Positions 43,391-54,201 of a DNA stretch of 64,000 nt are shown one piece after another (the first letter of the stretch is position 1; every line of letters starts with the position of its first letter). The notes under the pieces were generated by a model that was not told the origin of the DNA, did not search any database, and saw only the letters and a list, made by a program, of their open reading frames with translations. The stretch comes from Sporopachydermia quercuum (taxonomy: Eukaryota > Ascomycota > Sporopachydermiomycetes > Sporopachydermiales > Sporopachydermiaceae): NCBI GenBank assembly GCA_001599295.1, contig BCGN01000001.1:2416925-2480924 (forward strand), in the 5' to 3' direction. A program made the position numbers and the translations under genes.

Positions 43391-45424
43391 TTATAGATCA
43401 AGCAAAAGTACTTCTTCCTTATCTGAACGACTTTTCGTGGCTGTTGGTTGCTCCTCATTCCTTGGTTGAGAAGAACTAACAAAACCTGGATTTGATGTTG
43501 ATGAGATTGTTGGGTTTAATATCGGTGAATTATATGACTGCGATACTCCATATTGACTTGGAGGCTCTGAAGGTTGAGCCCCAAAGTTTGTTAGTCCGTT
43601 ATTTTCTCTAGGTGGTTGTGAAAATTGTTGTTGGTCTTTGAAACCATGTTCTGATGGTTGTCCTTGATAATTATGAGATGGCTCCGATGGTTGTATTGAA
43701 TAGCCAAAAGAAGGCTCTGATGGCTGTCTAAACTGAGAAGTTTCAGCTGATACAAAAGGTGCATTAGAGTATTCACCTGGCTGATATGAATAGTAAGGAT
43801 TCACTGGTGGGTTCTCGAAATTGGGATTACTAGGAGTGCTAACTGACCCTGTAGAAAAACTGCTTCCAGCATCAATAGGAGGTCTTATTGTCAATGGTAC
43901 TGTACCATAAGAGGGATTTGAACTAAGATCTGCCCCTTTACCAGCATTTGATGATATAGCTTGAGATTGACCTGTTCCTTGATGTGGAATTTGCTGATAT
44001 GTTTGGCTTTGATAATATGGAGTAGATCCAACGGACATACCTCCATAAGCTCTTGCTAATCTTTCTTCTAGTAAAGCATCATAATACCGTAAAGCCGTAT
44101 TCAGTTTTCCATGCATATCAACATATGTATCGTAACGCGATATAGATTCAGCCAGAGATCTGGTAATTTTGGGTTTCAAACTCATAACCTTCTGGTGTAA
44201 TTCCTGAGCTTTGTCGTCATGTAATATAGAACCTGGAGGTTGAGTCTTCAATGATTCTAAGAGATTAGCGAATAAATGAACTGTTTCTTCGTCGGCAAAT
44301 GAAAGAGTATGTCCTTGTAAACTGTTACCACTAACTGACGGTATGCCAGCTGAAGATTTTGCAGGGTCAGTATTAATATTACTGGAAAGGTAATTGACAG
44401 ATCCCGTATACGGTGTAGATGATGAGACAGTAAGTTTACCAGAATTATATAGAGATGAAGCATTGGTATCCTTTCTAACAGCTCTTTGTTCTTCTATGTC
44501 TCTTAAACTAGCTTCGATAGCCGCTCTGAGATCAGGATCATCATCAAGCTCGCCATTTTCAAGTTTACTATTGCTAGTTGAAATAACGCTTGAAGATGTA
44601 GTGGGATTGGAATCTTGAAGGCTTAAAGCAATGGCTCTTTTGAAATCATCGTCTTCTTCCTCGTTATCCTGACTGGGTCTATTTCCACCGTGTAATTTTC
44701 CACTAGAAAGATGAGATTTGTGAGAAAAAGACTTGCTGTTCATTTTGTCATAACAATCATCACAAACGCGTACTGGTTCGTTGATCCCTAAGGATGGTAA
44801 TTTGCTAGTTTTAGACGAACAATCTTGACAGAAAACACCACCGCATGATCTACAATGATGTTTTCTATTCAAAATACCAAATTGATTATTGCACTTCATA
44901 CATATATCCGAATCTATCCATTCTGGAGGTGCTGATGAGTCAATAAAAGTAGATGATATAGGTTTGGAAGTCTTGTCAGGAAACTCAAACCCTTCAGACT
45001 TTAGTTTTTCATACAGTTTTCCCATTTCAGCCAATTGAACCTGTCCTTCAAAAGCAGATTTCCAATCTTGAATGTATTGTAAAAGTTCTTTCTTTACATC
45101 TTCATTCAAATGAACGTTCCTAACTACAGTTCCCAGAACATCGATAAACTCTCTTGATGTTATCTCAATCAAGAAATGAAACCCTCCATTCTTGATACAC
45201 GTATCCACTAAATGAATAGTCGCAAGTTGGACGTTTGGGTTTTTGTTTAAAATTCGTTTTCTCAGCGATCTCATAGCATCTTTAGGTGCAACTGTTTTAC
45301 TTCTGATTAAATCCGATATTTCCAACGCCATTGGGAGATCAATCTCACCAAAAGGTATTGATTCAGATGTAGCCTTCTCAATTTGAGAGTCTATCTGAAC
45401 ACCTGACGCTGAGAACCAAGACAT
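43391..45424 (-). CDS. VPS27: ESCRT-0 subunit Vps27
   Basis: 677 aa (S. cerevisiae Vps27 is 622). VHS domain at about residues 5-150; FYVE finger at 170-228 with RKHHCRSCGGVFC, which binds phosphatidylinositol 3-phosphate; two ubiquitin-interacting motifs near 258-272 (DDFKRAIALSLQD) and 296-310 (DLRAAIEASLRD); a helical GAT-like region near 380-460; a Pro/Gln/Ser-rich tail with PSEPS repeats; and a terminal LLLDL clathrin box. It sorts ubiquitinated cargo on endosomes into multivesicular bodies. The order and clathrin box are complete. ATG at 45424 is unambiguous. Confidence 0.97.
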   Translation of the reverse strand: MSWFSASGVQIDSQIEKATSESIPFGEIDLPMALEISDLIRSKTVAPKDAMRSLRKRILNKNPNVQLATIHLVDTCIKNGGFHFLIEITSREFIDVLGTVVRNVHLNEDVKKELLQYIQDWKSAFEGQVQLAEMGKLYEKLKSEGFEFPDKTSKPISSTFIDSSAPPEWIDSDICMKCNNQFGILNRKHHCRSCGGVFCQDCSSKTSKLPSLGINEPVRVCDDCYDKMNSKSFSHKSHLSSGKLHGGNRPSQDNEEEDDDFKRAIALSLQDSNPTTSSSVISTSNSKLENGELDDDPDLRAAIEASLRDIEEQRAVRKDTNASSLYNSGKLTVSSSTPYTGSVNYLSSNINTDPAKSSAGIPSVSGNSLQGHTLSFADEETVHLFANLLESLKTQPPGSILHDDKAQELHQKVMSLKPKITRSLAESISRYDTYVDMHGKLNTALRYYDALLEERLARAYGGMSVGSTPYYQSQTYQQIPHQGTGQSQAISSNAGKGADLSSNPSYGTVPLTIRPPIDAGSSFSTGSVSTPSNPNFENPPVNPYYSYQPGEYSNAPFVSAETSQFRQPSEPSFGYSIQPSEPSHNYQGQPSEHGFKDQQQFSQPPRENNGLTNFGAQPSEPPSQYGVSQSYNSPILNPTISSTSNPGFVSSSQPRNEEQPTATKSRSDKEEVLLLDL

Positions 45425-46187
45425 TATTAAAGTGTTGTCTCTTCTTTTAATATATTAAACAAAAATTGTCTTGTTTTTTTCTTGCTTTACCTTAACTTGC
45501 TGTTTGTATCGCATGTAATGTGATTGAGCGTCTTTTATATAACTATCGCTTGCTTGGTAATTTTCCGCACTCCTGACTTTCACTCGTCAAAGTCAGATAA
45601 TCATCACAATCAATAATCCATCAATCTTAAATATATCTTATTAAATTAATACTATACTATAATATTAGCTGAATATCTCCAAAATCGCCTTCCTTCTATC
45701 AGTTCAATAATATGACAGTAGATTACAAACTCTGTTTGTAGATTTTGGCAACCTGTAACGGGTTGTACCTGGCTAATCTATGATTATGTAATCTCTGCCA
45801 ATAGTATGTCTTGCCTCTTCGCTGTTCAAGCCGAAGTCTATTACAAATGGACCAATTGAATGTGAATTACAATGAAATAATAAATAATGAATACAAGATA
45901 GCAGTTGTACAATTAGAATAGCATGTTCTCTATAAGTTAGGACAAATGTTAAATTACACTGCTCCTTCAGAGTGCATGATGCTATCTATAAAAGAAGTTG
46001 AGGACTATCTATCTGATTTCGAGAAAGTGGTCGGATAAGATAAATTGAGTAAACATGCTGAAGGAACATAGATACATTCCCATGCAACACTAGAAGTTGG
46101 AAATATATATAAAAATCGTTTATTGATTCAGTTAATTCAATATTGCGTTACCTAAGAAAGTACATAAAACAATCCGGTAGAAAGAAA
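45425..46187. other. Intergenic, VPS27 promoter region
   Basis: 763 bases between the VPS27 start and the ROT1 stop (both minus). AT-rich, with no ORF, repeat or clear element recognised. Confidence 0.55.
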
Positions 46188-46925
46188 TTAAATAATAAAA
46201 ATACCAAGAGACCCAACAGCAATTAATCCCACACTGAGCCACCACCAAAAGTTATAATCAATCATACTAACTCTAACCGCATTAGTCTTACCTCTATTTT
46301 CAAGACTTCTCCTAACTCTTGTGACCAAACTTCTTTTATCATGACTAGAAGTTGGAGCCTCTGTAGGATTCAGCGTGATGGTTGGTAACATCATAGGAGG
46401 TCTGTAAGAAAGATACATAGGACTCAAAGGTGAACCATCATGTGCATACAAATCTAATCTGTATCTACCGTGATAATTATCAATTGAAACTTCGTATGAT
46501 TTGAAAATCTCTGACTGGTTATAGCGAGTGTATGTAGAAACACCATTATCGGCGCATGGATCGGATAGTAATTGTCTACCATCAACAATTATAGGAGTCA
46601 ATATTAAAGTACCATTATCTAAAACTTCATAGGTGCCATGCTGATATATAAGTACAGCAGAAGGGCATTGTGGTGTTTTTGGGTTTCCGGTAACTTGATA
46701 AATAGCTTCCTCCCAATGACCATCTTCTGTAAAAGAGTATGATAGACCTGGTAATGCAGGTTCTATCAGCAACTCATCAACGGGATCATAGAAGCCTGGA
46801 CCTGTGAAGATTGTGTTCGATTTGGTAGACCAAGTACCAACTATTGTCAATTCATCATCTTGCGCTTGTACGACAAAAGTAAACATCAAAAAGAATGAAC
46901 TGAATATTAAAGTTAACGAGATCAT
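46188..46925 (-). CDS. ROT1: ER membrane chaperone Rot1
   Basis: 245 aa (S. cerevisiae Rot1 is 256). Signal peptide at about residues 1-21 (ending FVVQAQ), then the conserved lumenal domain beginning with LTIVGTWSTKSNTIFTGPGFYDP and containing YSFTEDGHWEEA, and a single C-terminal membrane helix (WLSVGLIAVGSLGIFII). Rot1 is an essential ER chaperone with roles in N- and O-glycosylation and beta-1,6-glucan synthesis. Possible N-glycosylation sites include NGT and NQS. Divergent from the PGAP4-like gene. Confidence 0.95.
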   Translation of the reverse strand: MISLTLIFSSFFLMFTFVVQAQDDELTIVGTWSTKSNTIFTGPGFYDPVDELLIEPALPGLSYSFTEDGHWEEAIYQVTGNPKTPQCPSAVLIYQHGTYEVLDNGTLILTPIIVDGRQLLSDPCADNGVSTYTRYNQSEIFKSYEVSIDNYHGRYRLDLYAHDGSPLSPMYLSYRPPMMLPTITLNPTEAPTSSHDKRSLVTRVRRSLENRGKTNAVRVSMIDYNFWWWLSVGLIAVGSLGIFII

Positions 46926-48274
46926 GTTTGCTGTGAAGGTGTTGTGAATGTGGTGTTCTTCCAGCGATCTTCGCCCGTTATAATATACCTATCAACCTTC
47001 AAACACGTACTAAGCTATATGTTCTTGATGCAGCTGCAAATAATGGTTTGTGCAGTAATAATAACTTCTCTATAACAGCTTAAGCAACCAAATGAGTACT
47101 ATACTGATCCTGTTGAAACTTGCTGTACCAGTAACGGAATGTTATATTGTGATGTTGGCTTTTCTAGATCTTAAATAACTCGCTTTAAATTCAGAGTATT
47201 GCTTCTTCTATCAACGCTCTGATGATTTTTCAGTTCTTAATCGTGAACAATGATTTTGGATTAACAATCTGAGCTAGGTGTTCCGCAAAGGATAAACCGC
47301 AAAATACTTTACCACGCTTCTAGCTCGGTAAATGACACCTATCTATCCAAAGATATCACCAAGAAATCAGTTCCTGTCAAACAGATGTATGGTTATATAA
47401 GGTCAACTAATTTTATTAACTGGATCAACCGAATATCTACCTATTTCCATGTTTTAATACACTATGTTTCAACGAGAAAACACCAGCAAAGTAGACTATT
47501 ACAAGTTATGTCCATCACTCTCATCAATTACCTAAATGAGGCTTTGTTCATAAAAGTAGAAAAATCTTAGAGGGTCTTCTTGGACTACTTCAAAAGAAGA
47601 GAAATACGATCCATGTAAGGGACTATAACTTCTAGTATTTTGAAACTCCGACTTTATGTAAGTAAACAACGAATTTTTTCCTGTTTAAAAAAAATAAAAA
47701 TATTTGAGTAATTTCTAAATCAGATAATAGTAAAAAATTATGTAATATCTCACATCTTTCAATTCGTTTCAACAATACCTGGTATGCATCTAAACTGTGA
47801 ACAGACCCTTTGCTCCACTAAAAATAGAATTACCTCCAGAAAGCCATAATATAATATGCACATTCGCAAACCTTATTTTATGTTACATCTCATCCCACGC
47901 TTGTTGAGTTTCTTAGAAGTTTGGCATGTAGTCTTTTTGGTGTCCCAGCAAATGTTACTCGGAGAGATGGGTACTTACATGCAGCAGTAGGATCATGAGA
48001 AATACGATAATTTAATGGAATATGTCTATGCCTTTTTAAGATAGTGGTGGGCAGAAGAAACTTGGGAGTTTGTTATTGAAACTGCTTCAGAGNTGTGAAG
48101 TGCGTTCTTGTCGCTATTATCACCAGGTTTAGCCTTCGACGAACATTGAAATTATCAAAGAGAAATAGGTATAATCAATAAGTTGAGTTGGTTTATATAT
48201 CTACTAATTGAAGGCTCAGCAGTTCTTTGTATCAGAAAAGCTGGGAAAACTAGATTGTTGGTAGGGGGTTTGAA
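46926..48274. other. Divergent promoter region ROT1 / PGAP4-like
   Basis: 1.35 kb with one undetermined base (48093). A 61-codon ORF at 47385-47570 is not supported. No other feature recognised. Confidence 0.5.
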
Positions 48275-49084
48275 ATGTTATTATCAGCAGCCCCGTCTTA
48301 CAGGGGGTTGACTAACTCCGCCAAAAATATACAATATCAAAAACTTATAACTTTCTCCAATGTACTGAAGTTAGGATTCGCCATCGTTTTGGTATCACTG
48401 TGTTTTCTTATTCAGTACTCTTTTGAAACGATAGACAAGGTGAATACAGTATTGGGTATGCAAAAGATAGAAAGTCAGAGGTTATTTGATGCTAGGTATT
48501 CAGTTCATGTTATTACTCAAGATTGTGGTAGAAACACCGATTCTATCTTAGAATATTTTGCTGATTATGCTATTATTCATAACGATACTGAGTGTATTTT
48601 GGCTTCAAAGTATCCCAATCTTGTATATGCTAACCCATCTGAAAGCATCCCTGATGGAGATGAAGGAAAATACAAAGTGAAGTATGCTAATGTGATAGAT
48701 GCATGTACTACCGGTTCTCGTATGTTATGCATGGTCCTGGAAGATGATATTGAATGGATGTACTCGCGGGAGGATACTGTTCATGAAACTGTGATAAATT
48801 CTATTGCGACTTTCACTAATGATGATACTTCTTGGGATTGTTCCAAAGCCGGAACTGGCTGGAGGAACGTCAATCCTGATGGAAACAAGGCTCAGTGTAG
48901 AATCATCTCCAAAGAAAAATCTGCCTGTATGGCAAAGTTTATCAAAGCATCTAACGCTCCTTGTGATATTGCTCTGGCAGATTCAATGCCTTATTGCAAT
49001 GTCTTCCAAAGAAACTTCCTTATTGTTCAACACACTGGCGCCAAAAGTACTTTACACCATGAACCCATTGCCGACCCTATGTGA
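48275..49084 (+). CDS. Type II membrane glycosyltransferase, PGAP4-like (compact)
   Basis: 269 aa from the ATG at 48275. Short cytosolic tail, one membrane anchor at about residues 29-49, then a lumenal domain. The segment RMLCMVLEDDIEWM (Glu156-Asp157-Asp158) resembles the EDD metal-binding motif of PGAP4/TMEM246, the Golgi enzyme that adds GalNAc to GPI anchors. The C-terminal IALADSMPYCNVFQRNFLIVQHTGAKS block also resembles that family's tail (dialysed around a QHxGA-type motif). Several Cys suggest disulphides. It is clearly shorter than animal PGAP4 (about 400 aa), lacking the tandem membrane insert. The function is inferred; another small GT family is possible. Confidence 0.55.
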   Translation: MLLSAAPSYRGLTNSAKNIQYQKLITFSNVLKLGFAIVLVSLCFLIQYSFETIDKVNTVLGMQKIESQRLFDARYSVHVITQDCGRNTDSILEYFADYAIIHNDTECILASKYPNLVYANPSESIPDGDEGKYKVKYANVIDACTTGSRMLCMVLEDDIEWMYSREDTVHETVINSIATFTNDDTSWDCSKAGTGWRNVNPDGNKAQCRIISKEKSACMAKFIKASNAPCDIALADSMPYCNVFQRNFLIVQHTGAKSTLHHEPIADPM

Positions 49085-50007
49085 GTCATTAAAAACAAAT
49101 GTGAAGCATAAAAATTTCGTCAATATTTCACATAGTGTTGATGATCTTTTCAAGAGATAATTCTTCCATGTCCTCTTTGAAACATCTTTGGTAATAGACT
49201 CTTCCTTATCGTACTTGAAACTGGGGTTGCGTTATCCGATTATCAGCCTTCGTCAGCGCATCTTCCACTCTCCTAACTCGTTTATTTACACTGCATCCTA
49301 CTTTATCAATGCTAATTAATTTAATCGTATATGCTGTCAGTACAGGCAACAGTTTAGTATAATTGAAATGTTTGATCCTATGCATCTATTTACCTTTGAC
49401 TAGAATTGGACTTAGAATAAAACAAATAATGATGATGTCATATTAAATCGATAGGCATTGTGATAATATAAAGTCAGAACACAATCAATTTTGTTCGACT
49501 TCAACTACATACAAATGTTTTGGCCAGAAAATCCTCATGAAACCTATTCAGAAAGAATAATATGAAAGAAAAAATGAATAGAAAATAGAATAAAGTAGAA
49601 GTAAAAAAAAAAAATTAGTCAAGAAATATATACTCATTTTATATGAGTAAGGAATTGTTTATATTCTTAGATCATCAGTTTCATTGCATTACTTCAGGCA
49701 TCACCGTAGAAACACTGTACTATTACATGTACGTCCGTATATTTGACTAAAATGGTGTCTCCTAGAAATAATTCGCTGTGTGATTGAAACGAAACAACTT
49801 AACTCGTTTATAAATTATGGGGACTATAAGATATATATATATATATATATGTATGAAAGCTGTGATATTGAAATGATGAGAATGTTAGGAAGATAAAGGC
49901 TCAGCAATAAATATCCAATCGATTAACAATATTGGCTATCGTTCTCATTGTTTTGCTTGTTTATAGTCGTTGATTTGTAGCTTTGTTGTTATTCAAGAGT
50001 ACGAGCA
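49085..50007. other. Intergenic, AIM34 upstream region
   Basis: 923 bases between two same-strand genes. It has a poly-A tract near 49602-49615 and an (AT)10 microsatellite at 49831-49850, about 160 bases before the AIM34 start, which could act as a TATA region. Confidence 0.55.
49831..49850. repeat. (AT)10 microsatellite
   Basis: Ten AT units in the AIM34 upstream region. It may provide TATA activity; its length is likely variable between strains. Confidence 0.85.
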
Positions 50008-50736
50008 ATGATGAGCGGCCAGAGGACATTAAGAGCAGTAAGGTCATTGCCTTCACTTCGGGTTTTGGCTGAAAACCAGACCGTTGGAACAGCTAAAACA
50101 AACGTCAACTCTTGGGGACAGTGTGACTTCCGAAAACAGATTCATACCTCTACTAAGAAGGATCTTGTTGGGATCATAGGCAAACCTTTAGGTGATTTTG
50201 CTATGATGAACGTTAATGCGTTAAAAGCAGAATGCAGAAAGAGAGGATTGGCAGTTTCTGGAAGAAAAGCTGAGATTATCTCTCGCTTGCAAGCTTTTGA
50301 AGCAAATCATAAGACAATCAATGTTCTACCTCCAAGAGGTCAGGGTAATCCATTTGAATCTAAGAAGATGTTTAGTATGAGTAGAAAAACTGAAGCAAAA
50401 GGCGATGATTCTAGTATTGATTACTACAAAATTCCTACAACTGTATTATCTGAACCAGTCGTTGAACCTCATGTTAAGGTCCCCCATCTTTCTTCTTCTG
50501 GTAATTATCAACCACCAAGAGATATTGCAGGTACCGACGTTGACGCAAAAGTTGTCGCTGCTACAAATGTGAATGTTCGAATTTCTACAATGAATGAATC
50601 TGATATTACTGCTACCAAGATTGGTGACGAGGAAACAGAAGAATCTGAAAGTCCCAAAAATCTTTCTAAAAGAGATAAAACACTTTTGAGTTCTATGGCC
50701 GCTGTTGTGGCTGCCTGGTGGATATTCAATCCATAA
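50008..50736 (+). CDS. AIM34: Mitochondrial SAP-domain protein, Aim34-like
   Basis: 242 aa (S. cerevisiae Aim34 is 198). The N-terminus is rich in Arg and Ser without acids, as in a mitochondrial presequence. A SAP motif spans about residues 67-99 (MNVNALKAECRKRGLAVSG...), and the C-terminus ends in a short hydrophobic segment (SSMAAVVAAWWIFNP) that could be a membrane anchor. In S. cerevisiae loss of AIM34 alters mitochondrial inheritance; its molecular role is not known. Two Met codons open the frame. The next gene (JID1-like) converges with a 223-base gap. Confidence 0.75.
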   Translation: MMSGQRTLRAVRSLPSLRVLAENQTVGTAKTNVNSWGQCDFRKQIHTSTKKDLVGIIGKPLGDFAMMNVNALKAECRKRGLAVSGRKAEIISRLQAFEANHKTINVLPPRGQGNPFESKKMFSMSRKTEAKGDDSSIDYYKIPTTVLSEPVVEPHVKVPHLSSSGNYQPPRDIAGTDVDAKVVAATNVNVRISTMNESDITATKIGDEETEESESPKNLSKRDKTLLSSMAAVVAAWWIFNP

Positions 50737-50959
50737 TTTACATTACGCCGATTCTCCAAATCTTTGTGGGGCACACCAATTTTATTTCCTCGTTGTATTT
50801 TCAATAACCTAACAGTGTGTTATATTTATGGTGCTGTGTCTCCTTTCTTTTTTCACGTATATAGGTTAATATAACTTAGACCCGCTAGGTACTTATCAAC
50901 AAAGATTCTATTATGATTTGTTATCAATCTCCTTTCTCTGATGAGTGTTTGCATGAAAC

Positions 50960-51835
50960 CTATCTCCATAGCATATACGTTACAATACTTGCAAATCCTA
51001 AAACTGCTGCACTTATTGCGGTTCTATTATCTGTTTTATTTCCATGACGATTTTTGCTTCTTGTAAATCCTTCGTATGGATCTGGGTCTTGCTTTTTCAC
51101 TTCCGCTTCAGTCACCGTTATACGTCTTTTATGTAATCTTCTTTTGACTATTTCTTCCGCAGTTTCATTGGCAAGACTGCCATTTTTCCTCTCCTCAAAT
51201 CGAATATGCTGTACAAAATGTTTGTCGAAATCGAAATGTGGCACATCGTAATTTGACCCACTCTTCGGTCGCCCACTTAAAGGATTATCTTCATGGCTTT
51301 GTTGGTATTGAAAGCCACCGGCTCGGTGTCTCGTTCTGTTGAGTCCACTTTTTGATCGGGAGTATTTCACGGAATCTTCAGCAAAAGGGTTATTCTGATA
51401 GTTTCCATGGTGTTGTGCATGTGAGTGACGAGACCCGTTTCCATGTCCGTGTCCGTGCCTGACAGCCCGCTGTTGATGTATCAAATCATATTCTTTTCTT
51501 TTCCTTGCATCAATCAGTACTTCATAAGCATCTTTTATCTTGAGGAATTTCTCATGTGCCTTCTTTCGTATTTCTTCGGAGTTTTTTGTGTGTCTATCGG
51601 GATGATACAGTTTGGTTAACTTCCGAAACTGTGACTTAATTTGTTTTGCTGTGGCTGATGATGGTAAACTTAATGTTTCATAATGATTAGAGAAGCTATT
51701 GGATAATTGAATTGAGCCTGACGAAAATGATCGATGAGTGGTAGTGTATGAAGAAGAAAGTGTAACTGGTCTCAGATCCCTAGCTGAAAATGTTAGTATA
51801 TAGCTGAGGCATGGTGTCTGTGAAATTAAATGCAT
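50960..51835 (-). CDS. JID1: Mitochondrial J-domain protein, Jid1-like
   Basis: 291 aa (S. cerevisiae Jid1 is 301). A Ser/Thr/Arg-rich N-terminus compatible with a mitochondrial presequence is followed by a J-domain at about residues 51-117 with HPD at 78-80, a His/Gly/Asn-rich linker, a charged region and a C-terminal membrane segment near 273-290. J-proteins stimulate Hsp70 ATPase. Size, presequence and terminal anchor point to the Jid1 group, but other organellar J-proteins are possible. Confidence 0.7.
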   Translation of the reverse strand: MHLISQTPCLSYILTFSARDLRPVTLSSSYTTTHRSFSSGSIQLSNSFSNHYETLSLPSSATAKQIKSQFRKLTKLYHPDRHTKNSEEIRKKAHEKFLKIKDAYEVLIDARKRKEYDLIHQQRAVRHGHGHGNGSRHSHAQHHGNYQNNPFAEDSVKYSRSKSGLNRTRHRAGGFQYQQSHEDNPLSGRPKSGSNYDVPHFDFDKHFVQHIRFEERKNGSLANETAEEIVKRRLHKRRITVTEAEVKKQDPDPYEGFTRSKNRHGNKTDNRTAISAAVLGFASIVTYMLWR

Positions 51836-52759
51836 CCTAGTGCATCGCTTATCTTATTTGATTTCAAATGTATTTATAATATTTCTGGCAGGTTAATTTC
51901 ATCCTTCTTATTTCATCAGGTAGAAATAAAACGGTTACTATTCCCTAGTTTTATTTCTTTATTAGTATGGTATTACTATTGCAATGATAGATCTAATAAG
52001 AGGGTACATAAGGTCTCATCTTTATCTTAAGACTCTTACTAGTTGTGAGTGTTACTACAGAGCGTGGAACATATGAAATAGATGATGATATCATGTAAGA
52101 ACTGCCAGTTAATTTTAAGAGAGGCCTCCTGGATAGGTGAATTCAATGAAGACAACTCAACTTGCTCAAGTTTTGTTTAATAATTTATTCAAGTATATTG
52201 ATTCTGTAATTGCAAAAGATCTACTGATTTATCAAAACTTAATAAGTGCGAAAGTAGAATAGAGGAATGAAAATCGATTGTTTACCTTTAAAGGAAACTT
52301 TTGCTCAGCCAGTTTGCTAAGGATCACATTCAAAGAAGTGAAATGTAATTGATCTACAGCAAAGCCTTTCTTTAATGGTCAAATTCAGATGGTGTGAATT
52401 ACGTCCGAATTATGTTAAATGCTTAAGCTTAGATTCGATATTTTAGATGAACTGTAAACAGGGCGAAACATTTGAGTGAGAGCGAAAAATTACGGAAGTT
52501 TCGATACTTGTTACGACATTTTATAATCCATTTATCCAAAAGCTTATCGTGTGCAATAGAACTTATAAAATAATAAATAATACTTCATTTAAACCCAGAT
52601 GTCATAATTTAAATGGTTCTTTATAGTTATTGTTTCTTTTTCATACCAATACTCATCAATTCGCAGGCAAATTACACCATACTTTAAATGTAAAACTTAG
52701 GAATCCTCTTATTAACCTTAAATTGACTTAAGCTTTGCGGGTTGTTCAAGTTTAAGTGA

Positions 52760-52777
52760 CGGCCCGATGGCGGCCCG
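52760..52777. promoter_or_regulatory. Direct repeat of CGGCCCG (11-bp period)
   Basis: Two identical 7-mers separated by 4 bases, about 235-250 bp before the reductase ATG. GC-rich repeats with CGG triplets in AT-rich yeast promoters usually mark Zn2Cys6 factor sites. Confidence 0.4.
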
Positions 52778-52830
52778 GCTACCTAACACGGTGATGTTGG
52801 ATAATATTCTTGGATAGTCTCATTCTACGA

Positions 52831-52837
52831 TTAGTAA
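52831..52837 (+). promoter_or_regulatory. Yap1-type response element TTAGTAA
   Basis: Matches the YRE consensus TTASTAA, 173 bases before the ATG of an aldo-keto reductase, a gene class often induced by Yap1 under oxidative or electrophile stress. Inference from motif and neighbour. Confidence 0.4.
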
Positions 52838-53009
52838 GAAAAAATAGTTGGGAGGAGGGTGAAGTTAGTACATAAGGCCTGCTCGGTCCCAATGTTGAAC
52901 CGCAATTGTCTCTCTAAGAATTTCCGTTCATCAATTGATAAATCTTTGAGAAAACCTTGAGAATAACATAAAAATCGCAATTGAAATCAACTACAAAACG
53001 AAATCTAAA

Positions 53010-53915
53010 ATGACATTAGAATATTTTACTCTTCAATCTGGAAATATTCCTTCCGTTGGATACGGCACTGGAACGAAGTGGTTCAAGTACGGTAGAGATG
53101 AACTTGATAGAAACCTCGTTGATAACTTAGTGAGAGCTTTGAAAGCGGGATTCACTCATATTGACGGAGCAGAGGTCTACAATACTGCTTCAGAAATTGG
53201 AACAGCTATTAAGGAATCTGGTATTCCTAGAGAATCTCTCTGGTTGACTGATAAGTATTTTGCTGGTGATGGTACGTATAAAGTACACTCCAAAGAAGCA
53301 AATCCTTATGAGGCACTGAAGGCTTCATTGAAACAATTTCAAACAGATTATGTTGATCTTTATTTATTACATGCCCCATTCATTAAGAAGGAATCTCATG
53401 GATTCACATTGGAAGAGGCTTGGGGCTATTTAGAGAAACTTCAAAAAGAAGGACTTGCTAAGAACATTGGAGTTTCAAACTTCACTGTTGAAGACTTGGA
53501 GACGATTTTAAAAGTTGCCGAAATCAAGCCACAAGTCAATCAGATTGAGTTCAATGCTTACTTACAAAATCAGACACCTGGAATTGTTGAGTTTTCTCAA
53601 AAAAATGGTATTCTAGTTGAAAGTTATTCTCCTCTTGCTCCTGTATACAAAGGGGGGAAAGGACCTTTGAATGAATATATAGATGAGTTGATTAAGAAGT
53701 ACGGCAAAACAGACACTCAAATTTTGTTGCGATGGACTCTTCAGCTAGGTATCTTACCCATTACTACAACTTCAAAGGAGGGCAGATTGAAAGAGATTTT
53801 GGGTATTTATGATTTCCAGCTGGAAGAAAGTGAAGTTAACAAGATAAAAGAGCTTGGAAGTCAACATGGAACTGTTAGACAATATTGGATACCTGAGTTC
53901 TCTAAGTACGATTAA
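53010..53915 (+). CDS. NADPH-dependent aldo-keto reductase (YDL124W-like)
   Basis: 301 aa, a complete AKR (beta/alpha)8 protein. The catalytic tetrad is visible: D52, Y57, K82 and H121. NIGVSNFTVEDL and the EIKPQVNQIEFN block are family signatures. Similarity is closest to S. cerevisiae YDL124W (312 aa, alpha-keto amide/aldehyde reductase), including the LYLLHAPFIKKE and VNQIEF...LQNQTPGI segments. It would reduce carbonyl substrates in the cytosol. Possible stress control through the TTAGTAA site upstream. Confidence 0.9.
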   Translation: MTLEYFTLQSGNIPSVGYGTGTKWFKYGRDELDRNLVDNLVRALKAGFTHIDGAEVYNTASEIGTAIKESGIPRESLWLTDKYFAGDGTYKVHSKEANPYEALKASLKQFQTDYVDLYLLHAPFIKKESHGFTLEEAWGYLEKLQKEGLAKNIGVSNFTVEDLETILKVAEIKPQVNQIEFNAYLQNQTPGIVEFSQKNGILVESYSPLAPVYKGGKGPLNEYIDELIKKYGKTDTQILLRWTLQLGILPITTTSKEGRLKEILGIYDFQLEESEVNKIKELGSQHGTVRQYWIPEFSKYD

Positions 53916-54188
53916 ATAGGTTGGACTAATCAATTTGTATAATTTAGTGTTTTATTTCATTGACTTCTATTTTAGTATCTTTTAATTGAATAGCTTTTTT
54001 AACGATTCATCAATTGACAAAAGTAAAAGCTGTAGATAATGTGATATCCTCATTCATGTAGGTAACGTTAGTAGGCTCGCAGATAAAGAGTACTTGCCTA
54101 TTCGTTTTATCTGCCTTCTGTTTAATTAATGATTATCTGAACATTTATCTCTCTTCCTCACCACTAGCCATGTGGTTTGATCATAAAA

Positions 54189-54201
54189 GAAATTTCTAGA
54201 A
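54189..54201. promoter_or_regulatory. Heat-shock element (distal)
   Basis: GAA-N2-TTC-N2-GAA, three perfect alternating units, 644 bases before the HSP82 ATG. It could also serve as a chance motif near the reductase 3' end. Confidence 0.45.

Larger units (their letters stand above)
51836..53009. other. Divergent promoter region JID1-like / aldo-keto reductase
   Basis: 1.17 kb. Near the reductase end it has two CGGCCCG words (52760-52766 and 52771-52777) in an otherwise AT-rich context and a TTAGTAA element at 52831-52837. No ORF supported. Confidence 0.55.
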
